DNA from: Oceanicaulis sp.
GTDB lineage: Bacteria; Pseudomonadota; Alphaproteobacteria; Caulobacterales; Maricaulaceae
NCBI GenBank assembly: GCA_040112665.1
Contig: CP157796.1
Location: 1,428,813 to 1,492,812 of the forward strand
Reading direction: 5' to 3'
Length of the DNA: 64,000 nucleotides
Within the stretch, counting starts at the first letter, position 1. Every line of letters begins with the position of its first letter. The notes below the pieces were generated by a model. The model made no database searches. It saw nothing but the letters and a program-made list of their open reading frames with translations, and was not told the DNA's origin. Shown here piece by piece: positions 16,115 through 24,891 of the stretch. A program made the translations under genes and the position numbers.

Positions 16115-17104
16115 ATGGACGCATTTCCCGCCCTTGGTGACGACGCGCGCCTGACCGCGGCGATGACCCGCACGCTCGAGCTCGAGATCGCGGGGCTCGA
16201 GGCGCTGAAAGCCGGGATCGGCGCGGACGCGCTCGCCGCGGTGCGCCTGATCGCGGGCCTGAAGGGGCGGCTGGTGCTCGCCGGGGTCGGCAAGTCCGGC
16301 CATGTCGCGCGCAAGATCGCCGCGACCTTCGCCTCGACCGGCACGCCGGCCCAGTATGTCCACCCGTCTGAAGCCAGCCATGGCGATCTGGGCATGATCA
16401 CGCCCGACGACGCGGTGCTGGCGCTGTCCAATTCCGGAGAGACGCGCGAGCTCGGCGATCTCATCGCCTATTGCCGCCGCTTCGGCGTGCCGCTCCTGGC
16501 GATGACGTCGGGCGCGGAGTCGACGCTCGCCCGCGGCGCCGATCAGGTTCTGCTGGTGCCCAAGGCGGCCGAGGCTTGCGGAGAGACCCGGGCGCCGACG
16601 ACCTCGACCACGATGATGCTCGCTTTCGGCGACGCTCTGGCGGTCGCGCTGATCGAAGCGCGCGGGTTCACCGCCTCCGATTTCGCCCGCTTTCATCCCG
16701 GCGGCGCGCTCGGCTCCGCGCTCGCGCGCGCCGAAGACCTGATGCACGCCGGCGAGGACATGCCTCTGGTGCGCACCGGAACCGGCATGGGCGCCGCGCT
16801 CATCGAGATGAGCGGCAAGGGGTTCGGTTGCGTCGGCGTGGTCGGCGAGGACGGAACGCTGGCGGGCATGATCACCGACGGCGATCTGAGACGGCGCATG
16901 GCGCCCGACCTCGTCGAGACCGCGGTCGAGCATGTGATGACGGCCGGACCGGCGACGATCACGCCCGACACTCTCGCCTCGGACGCCTTGCGGCGGATGA
17001 CCGTCGGGGAACGGAAAATCACCCAGTTGTTCGTATGTGACCCAGGCGGCCGTCCGGTCGGCCTGCTGCATATTCACGATCTTCTGCGCGCAGGCGTAAG
17101 CTGA
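16115..17104 (+). CDS. kdsD: D-arabinose-5-phosphate isomerase, KpsF/GutQ family
   Basis: 329 residues. A SIS sugar-isomerase domain comes first ([26 protein letters not shown] in the family pattern, then [12 protein letters not shown] and the FHPGGALG signature), followed by two CBS domains (about 200-329). It converts ribulose 5-phosphate to arabinose 5-phosphate, the first committed step toward Kdo for lipopolysaccharide. The start is taken at ATG 16115 rather than 16082 to match homologue lengths. It is followed after 24 bp by manB/algC, forming an envelope-sugar cluster. Confidence 0.92.
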   Translation: MDAFPALGDDARLTAAMTRTLELEIAGLEALKAGIGADALAAVRLIAGLKGRLVLAGVGKSGHVARKIAATFASTGTPAQYVHPSEASHGDLGMITPDDAVLALSNSGETRELGDLIAYCRRFGVPLLAMTSGAESTLARGADQVLLVPKAAEACGETRAPTTSTTMMLAFGDALAVALIEARGFTASDFARFHPGGALGSALARAEDLMHAGEDMPLVRTGTGMGAALIEMSGKGFGCVGVVGEDGTLAGMITDGDLRRRMAPDLVETAVEHVMTAGPATITPDTLASDALRRMTVGERKITQLFVCDPGGRPVGLLHIHDLLRAGVS

Positions 17105-17128
17105 CGCGCAGCGGGAAACGGAGACGTC

Positions 17129-18637
17129 ATGAGGTCGGATCTCAAGCCGAACACGTTCGAATTCGAGACCGAGGCGCAGGTCGCGCCGACCGGTTTTCGC
17201 GAGTACGACGCGCGCTGGTGGTTCGGCCATCCGGGTTCTGACAAGCCGCCGCAGATCAATCTTTACGGCGTGCAGGCGCTGGGCCTGGGGCTCGGCACGT
17301 TGCTGCACGAGCTCGGCAAGGCGCCGAAAATCGTCACCGGCCATGATTTCCGCGGCTATTCGCTCGGCGTGAAGCAGGCGCTGCAGGTCGGTCTGATGCA
17401 GGCCGGGATCGAGGTGCACGATATCGGTCTGGCGCTTTCTCCCACGGCCTATTTCGCCCAGTTCCACCTTGGTGTGGAAAGCGTGGCCATGGTCACCGCC
17501 AGCCACAACAATAACGGCTGGACCGGGGTGAAGATGGGGGTGGAGCGCCCGCTGACTTTCGGGCCCGACGAGATGAGCCGGCTGAAAGACATCGTGCTCA
17601 ACGATCTCGGCGTCGCCCGCTCCGGCGGCGGCTATGTCCGCCAGCCTGGCGTCACCGAAGCCTACAAGGCCGACGTCGCCGAGGGCGCCTCGATCAAGCG
17701 CAAGCTCAAGGTGGTCTGCGCCTGCGGCAACGGCACGGCGGGGGCCTTCGCGCCGGACGTGCTGCGCGCCATGGGCGTCGAAGTGGTCGAGATGGATTGC
17801 GAACTCGACCACACCTTCCCCCGCTATAATCCGAACCCGGAAGACATGAAGATGCTGCACGCGGTCGCCGAGACCGTGCGCGAGACCGGCGCGGATTGCG
17901 GCCTCGCCTTCGACGGGGACGGCGATCGCTGCGGCGTGGTCGACGAGACCGGCGCGGAAATTTTCGCCGACAAGGTCGGTCTGATGCTGGCGCGCGATCT
18001 GTCCGGCGAGCATCCGGGCGTGAAATTCGTCGTCGACGTGAAATCCACGGGGTTGTTCAAGACCGATCCGGTGCTGGCGCAGAACGGGGCGAGCACGGAG
18101 TACTGGAAGACCGGCCACTCCTACATCAAGCGGCGCTCCAACGAGATCGGCGCGCTGGCCGGGTTCGAGAAGTCGGGCCATTTCTTCATGCAGCCGCCGA
18201 TCGGGCGCGGCTATGACGACGCGCTGGTCAGCGCGCGGGCGATCCTCGAGATGCTCGACCGCAACCCGGACAAATCCCTGTCGGACCTGCGCGCGGCCCT
18301 GCCGGTCAGCTACGGCTCGCCGACCATGTCGCCGAGCTGCGCGGACGAGGTGAAGTACGAGGTGGTCGACCGGATCAAAGCGCGCTTCGAAGCGATGCGT
18401 GACGCCGGTGAGACGGTCGCAGGCCGCAAAATCGTCGATCTGATCACCGTGAACGGCGTGCGCTTCGTGCTCGACGACGGGGCCTGGGGGCTGGTGCGCG
18501 CCTCCTCGAACTCGCCCAACCTCGTGATCGTGGTCGAAAGCCTGACAAGCGATGAGGACATGCGCACAATTTTCAGTGTCATTCGAGGCGAACTCGCGCG
18601 ACACGAGGAAATCGGCGAATTCGATCAATCTCTCTGA
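17129..18637 (+). CDS. manB: phosphomannomutase/phosphoglucomutase
   Basis: 502 residues of the alpha-D-phosphohexomutase family. The N-terminal substrate-recognition region REYDARWWFG is followed by TASHNNNGWTGVKMG with the phosphoserine, a metal loop DGDGDRCG near residue 263, a sugar-binding KSGHFF motif and a C-terminal phosphate-binding RASSNSPNLVIVVES. It moves phosphate between C6 and C1 of mannose or glucose to feed GDP-mannose and UDP-glucose pools. It lies between kdsD and a nucleotide-sugar dehydratase, consistent with polysaccharide or LPS synthesis. Confidence 0.92.
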   Translation: MRSDLKPNTFEFETEAQVAPTGFREYDARWWFGHPGSDKPPQINLYGVQALGLGLGTLLHELGKAPKIVTGHDFRGYSLGVKQALQVGLMQAGIEVHDIGLALSPTAYFAQFHLGVESVAMVTASHNNNGWTGVKMGVERPLTFGPDEMSRLKDIVLNDLGVARSGGGYVRQPGVTEAYKADVAEGASIKRKLKVVCACGNGTAGAFAPDVLRAMGVEVVEMDCELDHTFPRYNPNPEDMKMLHAVAETVRETGADCGLAFDGDGDRCGVVDETGAEIFADKVGLMLARDLSGEHPGVKFVVDVKSTGLFKTDPVLAQNGASTEYWKTGHSYIKRRSNEIGALAGFEKSGHFFMQPPIGRGYDDALVSARAILEMLDRNPDKSLSDLRAALPVSYGSPTMSPSCADEVKYEVVDRIKARFEAMRDAGETVAGRKIVDLITVNGVRFVLDDGAWGLVRASSNSPNLVIVVESLTSDEDMRTIFSVIRGELARHEEIGEFDQSL

Positions 18638-18759
18638 GGTTTACAATCCCTGTCACGGGCGGTAGGTTTTTTCTGAATTCGCAGGCCTTTAGCGATTTGG
18701 TTGACGGCGACCCGGCTGGGGGAGGTCGCCCCGACGACGGCGGCACAGGAGCACCCAGC

Positions 18760-20709
18760 GTGCCACGGAAATCGAAAGCGGCGAGGCGCACGGCCTTCGT
18801 CAGCATCCGGCGGGCCATGTCCGGGCTCGTGGCGCTCCCCGGCTTGCCTAAGCGTCTGCTGAAGGTCGGCTACGACCTGGCTGCGATCCTCGTGTGCTTC
18901 ACGGCGGCGCACTACCTCACCACGCCGTTCGCGCCCTTCCTCGCCGGCTACCAGCCTCTCATTCTCGGTGCGGCGGCGGCGCTCGTCGTAGCGGCGCATG
19001 TCGGCGGCCATCTCTATGGTCCGATCGCGCATGCCCGCGACGTCGACATCCTGCGCGCCAGCTTCGCCGCAGCTGGTCTCGGCGGCTTGCTGATCATCGC
19101 GTCCGCATTCATCGACCTGACGCGCCAGCCGCCTGGGGCGGGGGTCATTTTCGGCGCGTTTCTGGTGTTTCTGACCGGTGGCGGGCGCATCGGTTTGCGG
19201 GCGTTCCTGACTGAACGGCGTGCCCGGCAGCGCGAGCGTGTGCTGATCTACGGCGCGGGAGCGGCGGGTCGGCAGTTGCTCGCTGCGCTGCGCGAGCGCG
19301 GCCGCCACCATGTCACCAGTTTCGTCGATGATAATCCCGCCGTACACGGACTGCGTGTCGGCGGGGTTCGGGTCTATGACGCGGCCGACGTGCTCGACGT
19401 CGTCCGCCGCACCCGCGCGGACGTGATCATGCTCGCCATGCCCAGCATCAGCGCGGCGCGGCGGCGCGAAATCTTGCATCGGCTCGAACCGCTCGAACAG
19501 CCGGTGCGCACCGTGCCCGACCTGCAGGACATTCTCGCGGGCAAGGCGCCGCTCAGTCAGGTCCGCGCGATCACGCCCGAAGACCTGCTCGGCCGCGATC
19601 CCGTCCCGCCGCGGCGCGAGCTGATCGAGCCGATGATCCGTGACCGGTCGATCCTGGTCACCGGGGCGGGCGGATCGATCGGTTCCGAGCTGTGCGTCCA
19701 GATCCTCAGGCAGAAGCCGCGCAGGCTGGTCCTGGTCGAGCAGTCCGAATACGCTCTCTACGCGATCCTGAGGCGGCTGCGCGCCGTCAATGAGACGCTC
19801 GCCGACCGGGTCGCCGGTCATCTCGGGACCGTCGAGGACGAGACCCGGATGGAGCAGATCCTGCGCGAGCACGAGGTCGACGCGGTTTTCCACACCGCCG
19901 CCTACAAGCACGTGCCCCTGGTCGAATCCAACATGATCGACGCGGTGCGCAACAATGCGCTGGGCACTGCGCGCATGGCTCGCGCCGCGATCCGGGCGGG
20001 CGTGGAGACCTTCGTTCTCGTCTCCACCGACAAGGCCGTGCGGCCGGCCAACATCATGGGCGCGAGCAAGCGCCTGGCCGAGCTCGTCTGCCACAGCTTC
20101 TCCAACAACCAGTCCGGCACGAAATTCGCCGTGGTCCGCTTCGGCAACGTGCTCGACTCCTCGGGGTCTGTCGCGCCGCTCTTCCGTGAGCAGATCGAAC
20201 GGGGCGGGCCGGTCACGGTCACCCACCGCGAAGCCACGCGCTATTTCATGACGCTGAGCGAAGCCGCCCAGCTGGTGGTCCAGGCCGGCCGTTTGAGCGA
20301 GGGGGGCGAGACCTTCGTTCTGGGCATGGGCGAGCCGGTCCGCATCATCGATCTGGCGTGCCGGATGATCCGACTGGCCGGCTACACCCCGCGCTTCGCC
20401 GAGGACGGCCCGGCGCGATCCGGCGAGATCCTGGTCACGTTCACCGGCCTCAGGCCCGGCGAGAAGCTCGCCGAAGAGCTGTTCGTCTCAAAGCAGGCGG
20501 ACGGCACCGAACATCCGCTCATCCTCAGCGAAAAGCAGGAGGAGCTGGAGGCGTCGGTGCTCAACGGTCTCGTCGCCCGGCTGGAGGCGGCCTGCAAGGC
20601 CCGCGACGGCGCCATGATCCGGGAAGTTCTGGCGCACCGCTACGTGCATTACCGCCCGGTCGTATTCGACAGCCCGCCCGAGCCCGAAAGCGAGCGCAGC
20701 GCGCTCTAG
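18760..20709 (+). CDS. membrane-bound nucleotide-sugar 4,6-dehydratase, CapD/PglF/FlaA1 family
   Basis: About 649 residues from the GTG at 18760, which has AGGAG 8 nt upstream; starts at 18697 or 18817 remain possible. Four predicted transmembrane helices (about residues 30-150) are followed by a first Rossmann region (VLIYGAGAAGRQLL) and the catalytic short-chain dehydrogenase domain with TGAGGSIGSELC for NAD and STDKAVRPANIMGASKRLAE as the active-site segment. It likely makes UDP-4-keto-6-deoxy-GlcNAc, precursor of bacillosamine-like or quinovosamine sugars. Its place after kdsD and manB supports a surface-glycan role. Confidence 0.88.
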   Translation: MPRKSKAARRTAFVSIRRAMSGLVALPGLPKRLLKVGYDLAAILVCFTAAHYLTTPFAPFLAGYQPLILGAAAALVVAAHVGGHLYGPIAHARDVDILRASFAAAGLGGLLIIASAFIDLTRQPPGAGVIFGAFLVFLTGGGRIGLRAFLTERRARQRERVLIYGAGAAGRQLLAALRERGRHHVTSFVDDNPAVHGLRVGGVRVYDAADVLDVVRRTRADVIMLAMPSISAARRREILHRLEPLEQPVRTVPDLQDILAGKAPLSQVRAITPEDLLGRDPVPPRRELIEPMIRDRSILVTGAGGSIGSELCVQILRQKPRRLVLVEQSEYALYAILRRLRAVNETLADRVAGHLGTVEDETRMEQILREHEVDAVFHTAAYKHVPLVESNMIDAVRNNALGTARMARAAIRAGVETFVLVSTDKAVRPANIMGASKRLAELVCHSFSNNQSGTKFAVVRFGNVLDSSGSVAPLFREQIERGGPVTVTHREATRYFMTLSEAAQLVVQAGRLSEGGETFVLGMGEPVRIIDLACRMIRLAGYTPRFAEDGPARSGEILVTFTGLRPGEKLAEELFVSKQADGTEHPLILSEKQEELEASVLNGLVARLEAACKARDGAMIREVLAHRYVHYRPVVFDSPPEPESERSAL

Positions 20710-21716
20710 TTCCGGCCCATCGCCTCGCGGACCCGCACCGCCGTGGCGGGATGGTCGGTGAACACCGCGTCCACGCCGAGCGCGTAGAGCGCGCGTAACT
20801 CGTCCTCGACCGTTTCTCCGGTGACCGGGGCGCGGTCATCCCGCACCGTCCAGGCGTGAACCTCCAGGCCGAGCGCATGGGCGGCTTCAAGATATCCGGT
20901 GCTGGTCCCGTCGGTGTTCAGAAGCACGCCCTTGAACGCCCCGACCCCGTCGGCGAACTCCGCGATCTCGGCCAGGGTGAGGCCGCCGGCGTTGAAACCG
21001 TCCTCCGCCGGGCCGGCGTAAAGCATGGCGAGCGGCAGATCGGTCTGCGGCGCCAGGGCCTGAAGGAAGGCCGGATCGAAGGACTGGATCACCACGGCCC
21101 CGTCCCCTTCGGCGCGTCCGCGCTCTGACAGCGCCCCTAGCAGCGCTGCGGCGGGATCGAGCCCGGCGCCGGCGTAGAGCGCGGGCAGTTTCATCTCCGG
21201 CTCGATCGGGATGCGGCAATCGCACAGGATCTCGCGCTCGGACACGAAGTCGAGGAAGTCGCCGAAGGTGAGCACGGCGAACTGGTCGTCGAAAGACCGG
21301 TCGCGATCGTCGAACACCTGCCGGGCCTTCAGCGTGCGCAGCTCTGCGGCGGTGAAGTCGATCACCCACCAGTCCTCCCGGCCGTTGCGCACCGCCCTGC
21401 GGTCGACGAACTCCGGCCGCTCGGCGATGTCGGTCGAGGTCGACAAATACGGGTCGTGGCGGACGATCAGCACGCCGTCAGCGCTCATCTGAAGATCGGG
21501 TTCGAGCACGTCCGCGCCCTGTTCGAGCGCCAGCGCATAGGCCGCTTCGGTGTGCTCGGGCCGCTCGCCGGAGGCGCCGCGATGAGCGATCACCAGCGGC
21601 GGAACGCCGGTCAGCGTGGACCAGTCGTAGACCGCTCCGGCTGCAGGGGCGTCGGGCGTCTCCGCCGCGCAGGCGGCGGCGAGGAGGCTGAAAGCGAGAA
21701 TGCTGGCGGCGCGCAT
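20706..21716 (-). CDS. glycerophosphodiester phosphodiesterase family protein, exported
   Basis: 336 residues from ATG 21714-21716. The N-terminus MRAASILAFSLLAAACAAE is a signal peptide, possibly a lipoprotein signal. GDPD motifs are VIAHRGASGERPEHTEAAY (HRG, catalytic His and Arg), VLEPDLQMSADGVLIVRHDP (metal-binding E-x-D and second His) and a C-terminal VDAVFTDHP. It would hydrolyse glycerophosphodiesters to glycerol 3-phosphate and an alcohol in the periplasm, helping phosphate or lipid head-group salvage. It converges on the dehydratase gene with a 4-bp overlap. Confidence 0.88.
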   Translation of the reverse strand: MRAASILAFSLLAAACAAETPDAPAAGAVYDWSTLTGVPPLVIAHRGASGERPEHTEAAYALALEQGADVLEPDLQMSADGVLIVRHDPYLSTSTDIAERPEFVDRRAVRNGREDWWVIDFTAAELRTLKARQVFDDRDRSFDDQFAVLTFGDFLDFVSEREILCDCRIPIEPEMKLPALYAGAGLDPAAALLGALSERGRAEGDGAVVIQSFDPAFLQALAPQTDLPLAMLYAGPAEDGFNAGGLTLAEIAEFADGVGAFKGVLLNTDGTSTGYLEAAHALGLEVHAWTVRDDRAPVTGETVEDELRALYALGVDAVFTDHPATAVRVREAMGRN

Positions 21717-21791
21717 GTCACAGACCCTGAAAGAAACACCGCCCACATCATAGTGCGGCCGGCGTCCCGGTGGGTGACGATTGCGTGACGG

Positions 21792-22025
21792 CTAGCGGAA
21801 GAACAGGCCGAAGGCGAGTTCGCGAATGCTCTCGAAGGTCCACAGCCCCGCGATCGCGCCGACGACGAGGACCAGCAGCGCCAGTAAGCGATGGCGGCGG
21901 ATCCAGCCCAGCGCGGCGCGCACCGAGCCCCAGACCACGCGCCAGCCGAACAGGCGCAAGGGCACGCCGAGCGCCAGGCTCCCCGCGGCGGCCAGTCCGG
22001 CCAGGATCGCGAGGTCGGCGCCCAT
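21792..22025 (-). CDS. small membrane protein of unknown function
   Basis: 77 residues with two hydrophobic segments (about 5-25 and 46-64) separated by an Arg-rich loop (ALGWIRRHR), which suggests both ends lie on the same side of the inner membrane. No family is recognised. It sits 6 bp after the ArsC-like gene on the same strand, so it is probably the last gene of that transcript. Confidence 0.55.
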   Translation of the reverse strand: MGADLAILAGLAAAGSLALGVPLRLFGWRVVWGSVRAALGWIRRHRLLALLVLVVGAIAGLWTFESIRELAFGLFFR

Positions 22026-22031
22026 CGCCCC

Positions 22032-22373
22032 CTACACCCCTTCGAGTATGTTTTCGGCCGGCCGGCCGATCGCCGCCTTCGGTCCGTTGATCAGCACCGG
22101 GCGCTCGATGAGCCTGGGCTCCTCGGCGAGCGCGTCGATCAGCGCGGCTTCGTCCTCGACCTCGGCCAGGCCGCGCTCCTTGTAGACGGCTTCCTTGGTG
22201 CGCATGAGATCACGCGCGCTGCTCAGCGAGAGCTTGCGCACCACCGCTTCGATCTCGTCCCGGCTCGGCGGGGTTTTCAGATACTCGCGCACTTCGGGCT
22301 CGATCCCCTTGCTGCGAAGAAGCGCCAGGGCTTCGCGCGATTTCGCGCATCGGGGATTATGCCAGAATTCCAT
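22032..22373 (-). CDS. arsC: ArsC-family reductase, thioredoxin fold
   Basis: 113 residues. The N-terminal FWHNPRCAKSREAL holds the catalytic cysteine (about residue 9) in the ArsC pattern NPxCxxS. The C-terminal ERPVLINGPKAAIGRPAENIL matches the RPI...G.RP motif of glutaredoxin-linked arsenate reductases (ArsC/YfgD). No ars operon is present, so the role may be general thiol-disulfide or arsenate detoxification. It begins 3 bp after the CitE-like gene ends, so the two are co-transcribed. Confidence 0.85.
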   Translation of the reverse strand: MEFWHNPRCAKSREALALLRSKGIEPEVREYLKTPPSRDEIEAVVRKLSLSSARDLMRTKEAVYKERGLAEVEDEAALIDALAEEPRLIERPVLINGPKAAIGRPAENILEGV

Positions 22374-22376
22374 CGT

Positions 22377-23252
22377 TCAGTCCTTCAGTTTCGATGCTTC
22401 GAGCAACGCGCGGGCGGCTTTGAGGTGCATCGCCTCGACCATGCGCCCGTCCACCGGGACCGCGCCCTTGCCCGCGTTCGCGGGATCCTGGAACGCCGCG
22501 ACGATGCGCTCCGCCCAGGCGATCTCCCCGACGGTCGGCGCGAAGGCGGCGTTGGCCGGGCCGACCTGGGCGGGGTGGATCAGGCTCTTGCCGTCAAACC
22601 CCATGGTGCGGCCCGCCTCGGCTTCCGCGATGAACCCGGCTGCGTCCTGATAGGCGTTGTACACCCCGTCCAGCACTGTAAGCCCCGCAGCCCGCGCCGC
22701 CAGAACCAGGCGCGCCAGATGCGGCTCCAGCGCGCTGCGGCGCTGCGGGCCGTCGGGCAGGCGCAGCAGCTCGGCGAGGTCGTTCGTACCCGCGATCACA
22801 GCCTGCAGCCCCAGCCCCTCGGCGCGCCAGCTCGAGTGTTCGAGCGCCAGAAGCCCCGCCGGGCTTTCGATCATCGCCCAGAGCGGCCCCGCCCAGCCCG
22901 CCTCGGCGAGCGCGCCGCGCACCGCGCCCAGCGCCTCGGCGCTGTCGACCTTGGCGATCAGCACGGCGTCGGGACCGGCTGCGGCGGCGGCGCTGACGTC
23001 GGCCGCCAGATCAGGAGAGTCCGGCGCGGCGATCCTGAGCACGGACAGCGCTCCGGCTTCCCTGAACCGTGCGATCGCGGCGGGCGCAGCCTTCCGCGCC
23101 TCGGCTTTCCTTTCAGGCGCGACGGCGTCTTCGAGATCGAGCATAAGCGCGTCCGCGCCCAATGACGGCGCCTTGTCGATCGCGCGCGGCTTGTCGCCGG
23201 GCACGAACAGGGCCGAGCGCAGGAGCCGGGGCGGAGCGGTCTCGTCAGTCAT
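22377..23252 (-). CDS. CoA ester lyase of the HpcH/HpaI - CitE family
   Basis: 291 residues. RSALFVPGDKPRAIDKA and DALMLDLEDAVAPERKAEAR near the start, a LWAMIESPAGLL metal-site region and MGFDGKSLIHPAQV near residue 230 match citrate-lyase beta and malyl-CoA lyase-type enzymes. These TIM-barrel, Mg2+-dependent proteins split or hydrolyse malyl- or citramalyl-CoA. The exact substrate cannot be fixed; malyl-CoA thioesterase/lyase is a reasonable guess. It is divergent from the pyridoxal kinase fusion, separated by 24 bp. Confidence 0.85.
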   Translation of the reverse strand: MTDETAPPRLLRSALFVPGDKPRAIDKAPSLGADALMLDLEDAVAPERKAEARKAAPAAIARFREAGALSVLRIAAPDSPDLAADVSAAAAAGPDAVLIAKVDSAEALGAVRGALAEAGWAGPLWAMIESPAGLLALEHSSWRAEGLGLQAVIAGTNDLAELLRLPDGPQRRSALEPHLARLVLAARAAGLTVLDGVYNAYQDAAGFIAEAEAGRTMGFDGKSLIHPAQVGPANAAFAPTVGEIAWAERIVAAFQDPANAGKGAVPVDGRMVEAMHLKAARALLEASKLKD

Positions 23253-23276
23253 GGGCCGAAGGCTTACAAGACCGCC

Positions 23277-24854
23277 ATGAGCTTGACCAGAAAGGACCGG
23301 CCGCGCGTCGTCGTGATCTCATCGCTCGTCTCGGGAAGCCGGGTCGGCGGGGGGCTCGGCGCGGCCGTGCTCGAAACGCGCGGAATCCGCGCCGATCTGG
23401 TCCCCACCGTGGTGATGGGCCGCCATCCGGGCCAGGGCGCGCCCGGCGGCGGGGACGTCTCTGCAGACATGATCGCCACAACGCTCGCCGCCATGGAAGA
23501 TCAGGGCGTGATCGATGAGGCCGACGCGATCCTGACGGGCTATTTCCGCACGCCCGAACAGGTCGAGGCGGCCGCCGGCTTTATCGAACGGGCCAGGGCG
23601 AAGCGGCGCGATCTGATCGTCATGGTGGATCCGATCATCGGCGACGCGTCGCCCGCGGGACCGGGCCGGCTCTACGTGCCCGAGGCGGCCGCGCGGGCGC
23701 AGCGTGAACGTCTGGTCCCGCTCGCCGACATCATCACGCCGAACCGGTTCGAGCTCGCCTGGCTCACGGGCCATCCGCACGCCGATCCTTACGACGACAT
23801 GGTGGTGGAGTGCGCCCGCAAGCTCGCCCCCGCCGCGATCGTCACCTCGACGAGCGCGGCGCCGGGCGAGGTCGGCTTCATCGTGGTGAATGCGACCGGG
23901 GCTTGGGCCGGGGCCCTGCCGCGCGTGCCGGACGCGCCCAACGGCACGGGGGACCTCTTCGCCGCCTGGGCCCTCGCCGAGCGGCTGAAGGGCGGGCGCG
24001 ACTGGCGCGAGGCGGCGGCGATCGCGGCCACGGCGACGTTCGATCTGCTCGATCTTGCGCGCAGGCTCGGCCTGCCCGAGCTACCAGCCCCGCCGATCCA
24101 GCCCCTGCCGATGACGACGCGGCCGCATATGCGCCGGGTGGGCGCGTCGCGTCCGGTGACCGCGCTGGGCGTGGACGGGGCGAAGGGCGGCTGGGCGGCG
24201 ATCGAGATCGACCTCAACGGTCTGGCCCTGCCCAGAGCGCGCTTTTTCACCCATTTCGAGGACGTGCTCGACACCGAGGCGCAGATCATCGCGGTCGACA
24301 TGCCGATCGGGTTCGAGAGCCGGCCCGCTGCGCCGGGCGGGCGCGCCTGCGAACGGCTCGCCCGGGCGAGGCTCGGCGAGCGGCGCTCTTCGGTTTTCTC
24401 CGCCCCGCTGCGCGAAACGCTGAGGGCGCAAAGCTATGAAGAAGCGCTGGAGATCAACCGCGCCGAAGGCGGGCCGGGGATCTCGAAACAATGCTGGCAT
24501 CTGTTCCCGAAGCTGCGCGAGGTGGACGCTCTGATGGGGCCGGGGCTCGAAGGCGCGGTGTTCGAGGTGCATCCCGAGCTCGTCTTCACTGCGATCGCCG
24601 GCCGGCCTGCGGCCCATCCCAAGCGTCTGGCCGAGGGCCGCGAGGAGCGCCTGAACCTTCTTGAAGCCGAGCGCCTACCGCGCGCGATCTTCGAGCCCCA
24701 CCCGTTCAAGCGCGCGCTGTGCGCACCCGATGATCTCATCGACGCCGGGCTGGGCGCGCTCGCCGCCCGGCGGATCGCGGAGGGGGTGAACATCCAGCTG
24801 CCGGAGGATCCGCCAAGGGACGCCCGAGGCCTGAGGATGGCGATCTTCGCGTGA
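23277..24854 (+). CDS. pyridoxal kinase-DUF429 fusion protein
   Basis: 525 residues with two domains. Residues 8-270 are a ribokinase-fold pyridoxal kinase (PdxY/PdxK): VVVISSLVSGSRVGG at the start, DPIIGD in the middle, ITPNRFELAWLTG, and the catalytic APNGTGDLFAAW (G-T-G-D anion hole and base). A Pro-rich linker (about 268-285) leads to a DUF429 domain (about 292-525) with GVDGAKGGWAAIEID, IIAVDMPIGF and a late EVHPELVF, a pattern proposed to be RNase H-like. The kinase would make pyridoxal 5'-phosphate; the DUF429 activity is unknown. The frame is continuous with no sign of a frameshift. Confidence 0.85.
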   Translation: MSLTRKDRPRVVVISSLVSGSRVGGGLGAAVLETRGIRADLVPTVVMGRHPGQGAPGGGDVSADMIATTLAAMEDQGVIDEADAILTGYFRTPEQVEAAAGFIERARAKRRDLIVMVDPIIGDASPAGPGRLYVPEAAARAQRERLVPLADIITPNRFELAWLTGHPHADPYDDMVVECARKLAPAAIVTSTSAAPGEVGFIVVNATGAWAGALPRVPDAPNGTGDLFAAWALAERLKGGRDWREAAAIAATATFDLLDLARRLGLPELPAPPIQPLPMTTRPHMRRVGASRPVTALGVDGAKGGWAAIEIDLNGLALPRARFFTHFEDVLDTEAQIIAVDMPIGFESRPAAPGGRACERLARARLGERRSSVFSAPLRETLRAQSYEEALEINRAEGGPGISKQCWHLFPKLREVDALMGPGLEGAVFEVHPELVFTAIAGRPAAHPKRLAEGREERLNLLEAERLPRAIFEPHPFKRALCAPDDLIDAGLGALAARRIAEGVNIQLPEDPPRDARGLRMAIFA

Positions 24855-24891
24855 ACTTGCGCGCGGGCCGGGGAGGGTCTACCTCGCGCCC

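Noticed and set aside
16031..18628. Very long antisense open frame (865 codons) over kdsD and manB
   Set aside because: It is the shadow of two well-identified genes in GC-rich DNA; the translation is rich in His, Arg and Gly with no domain.
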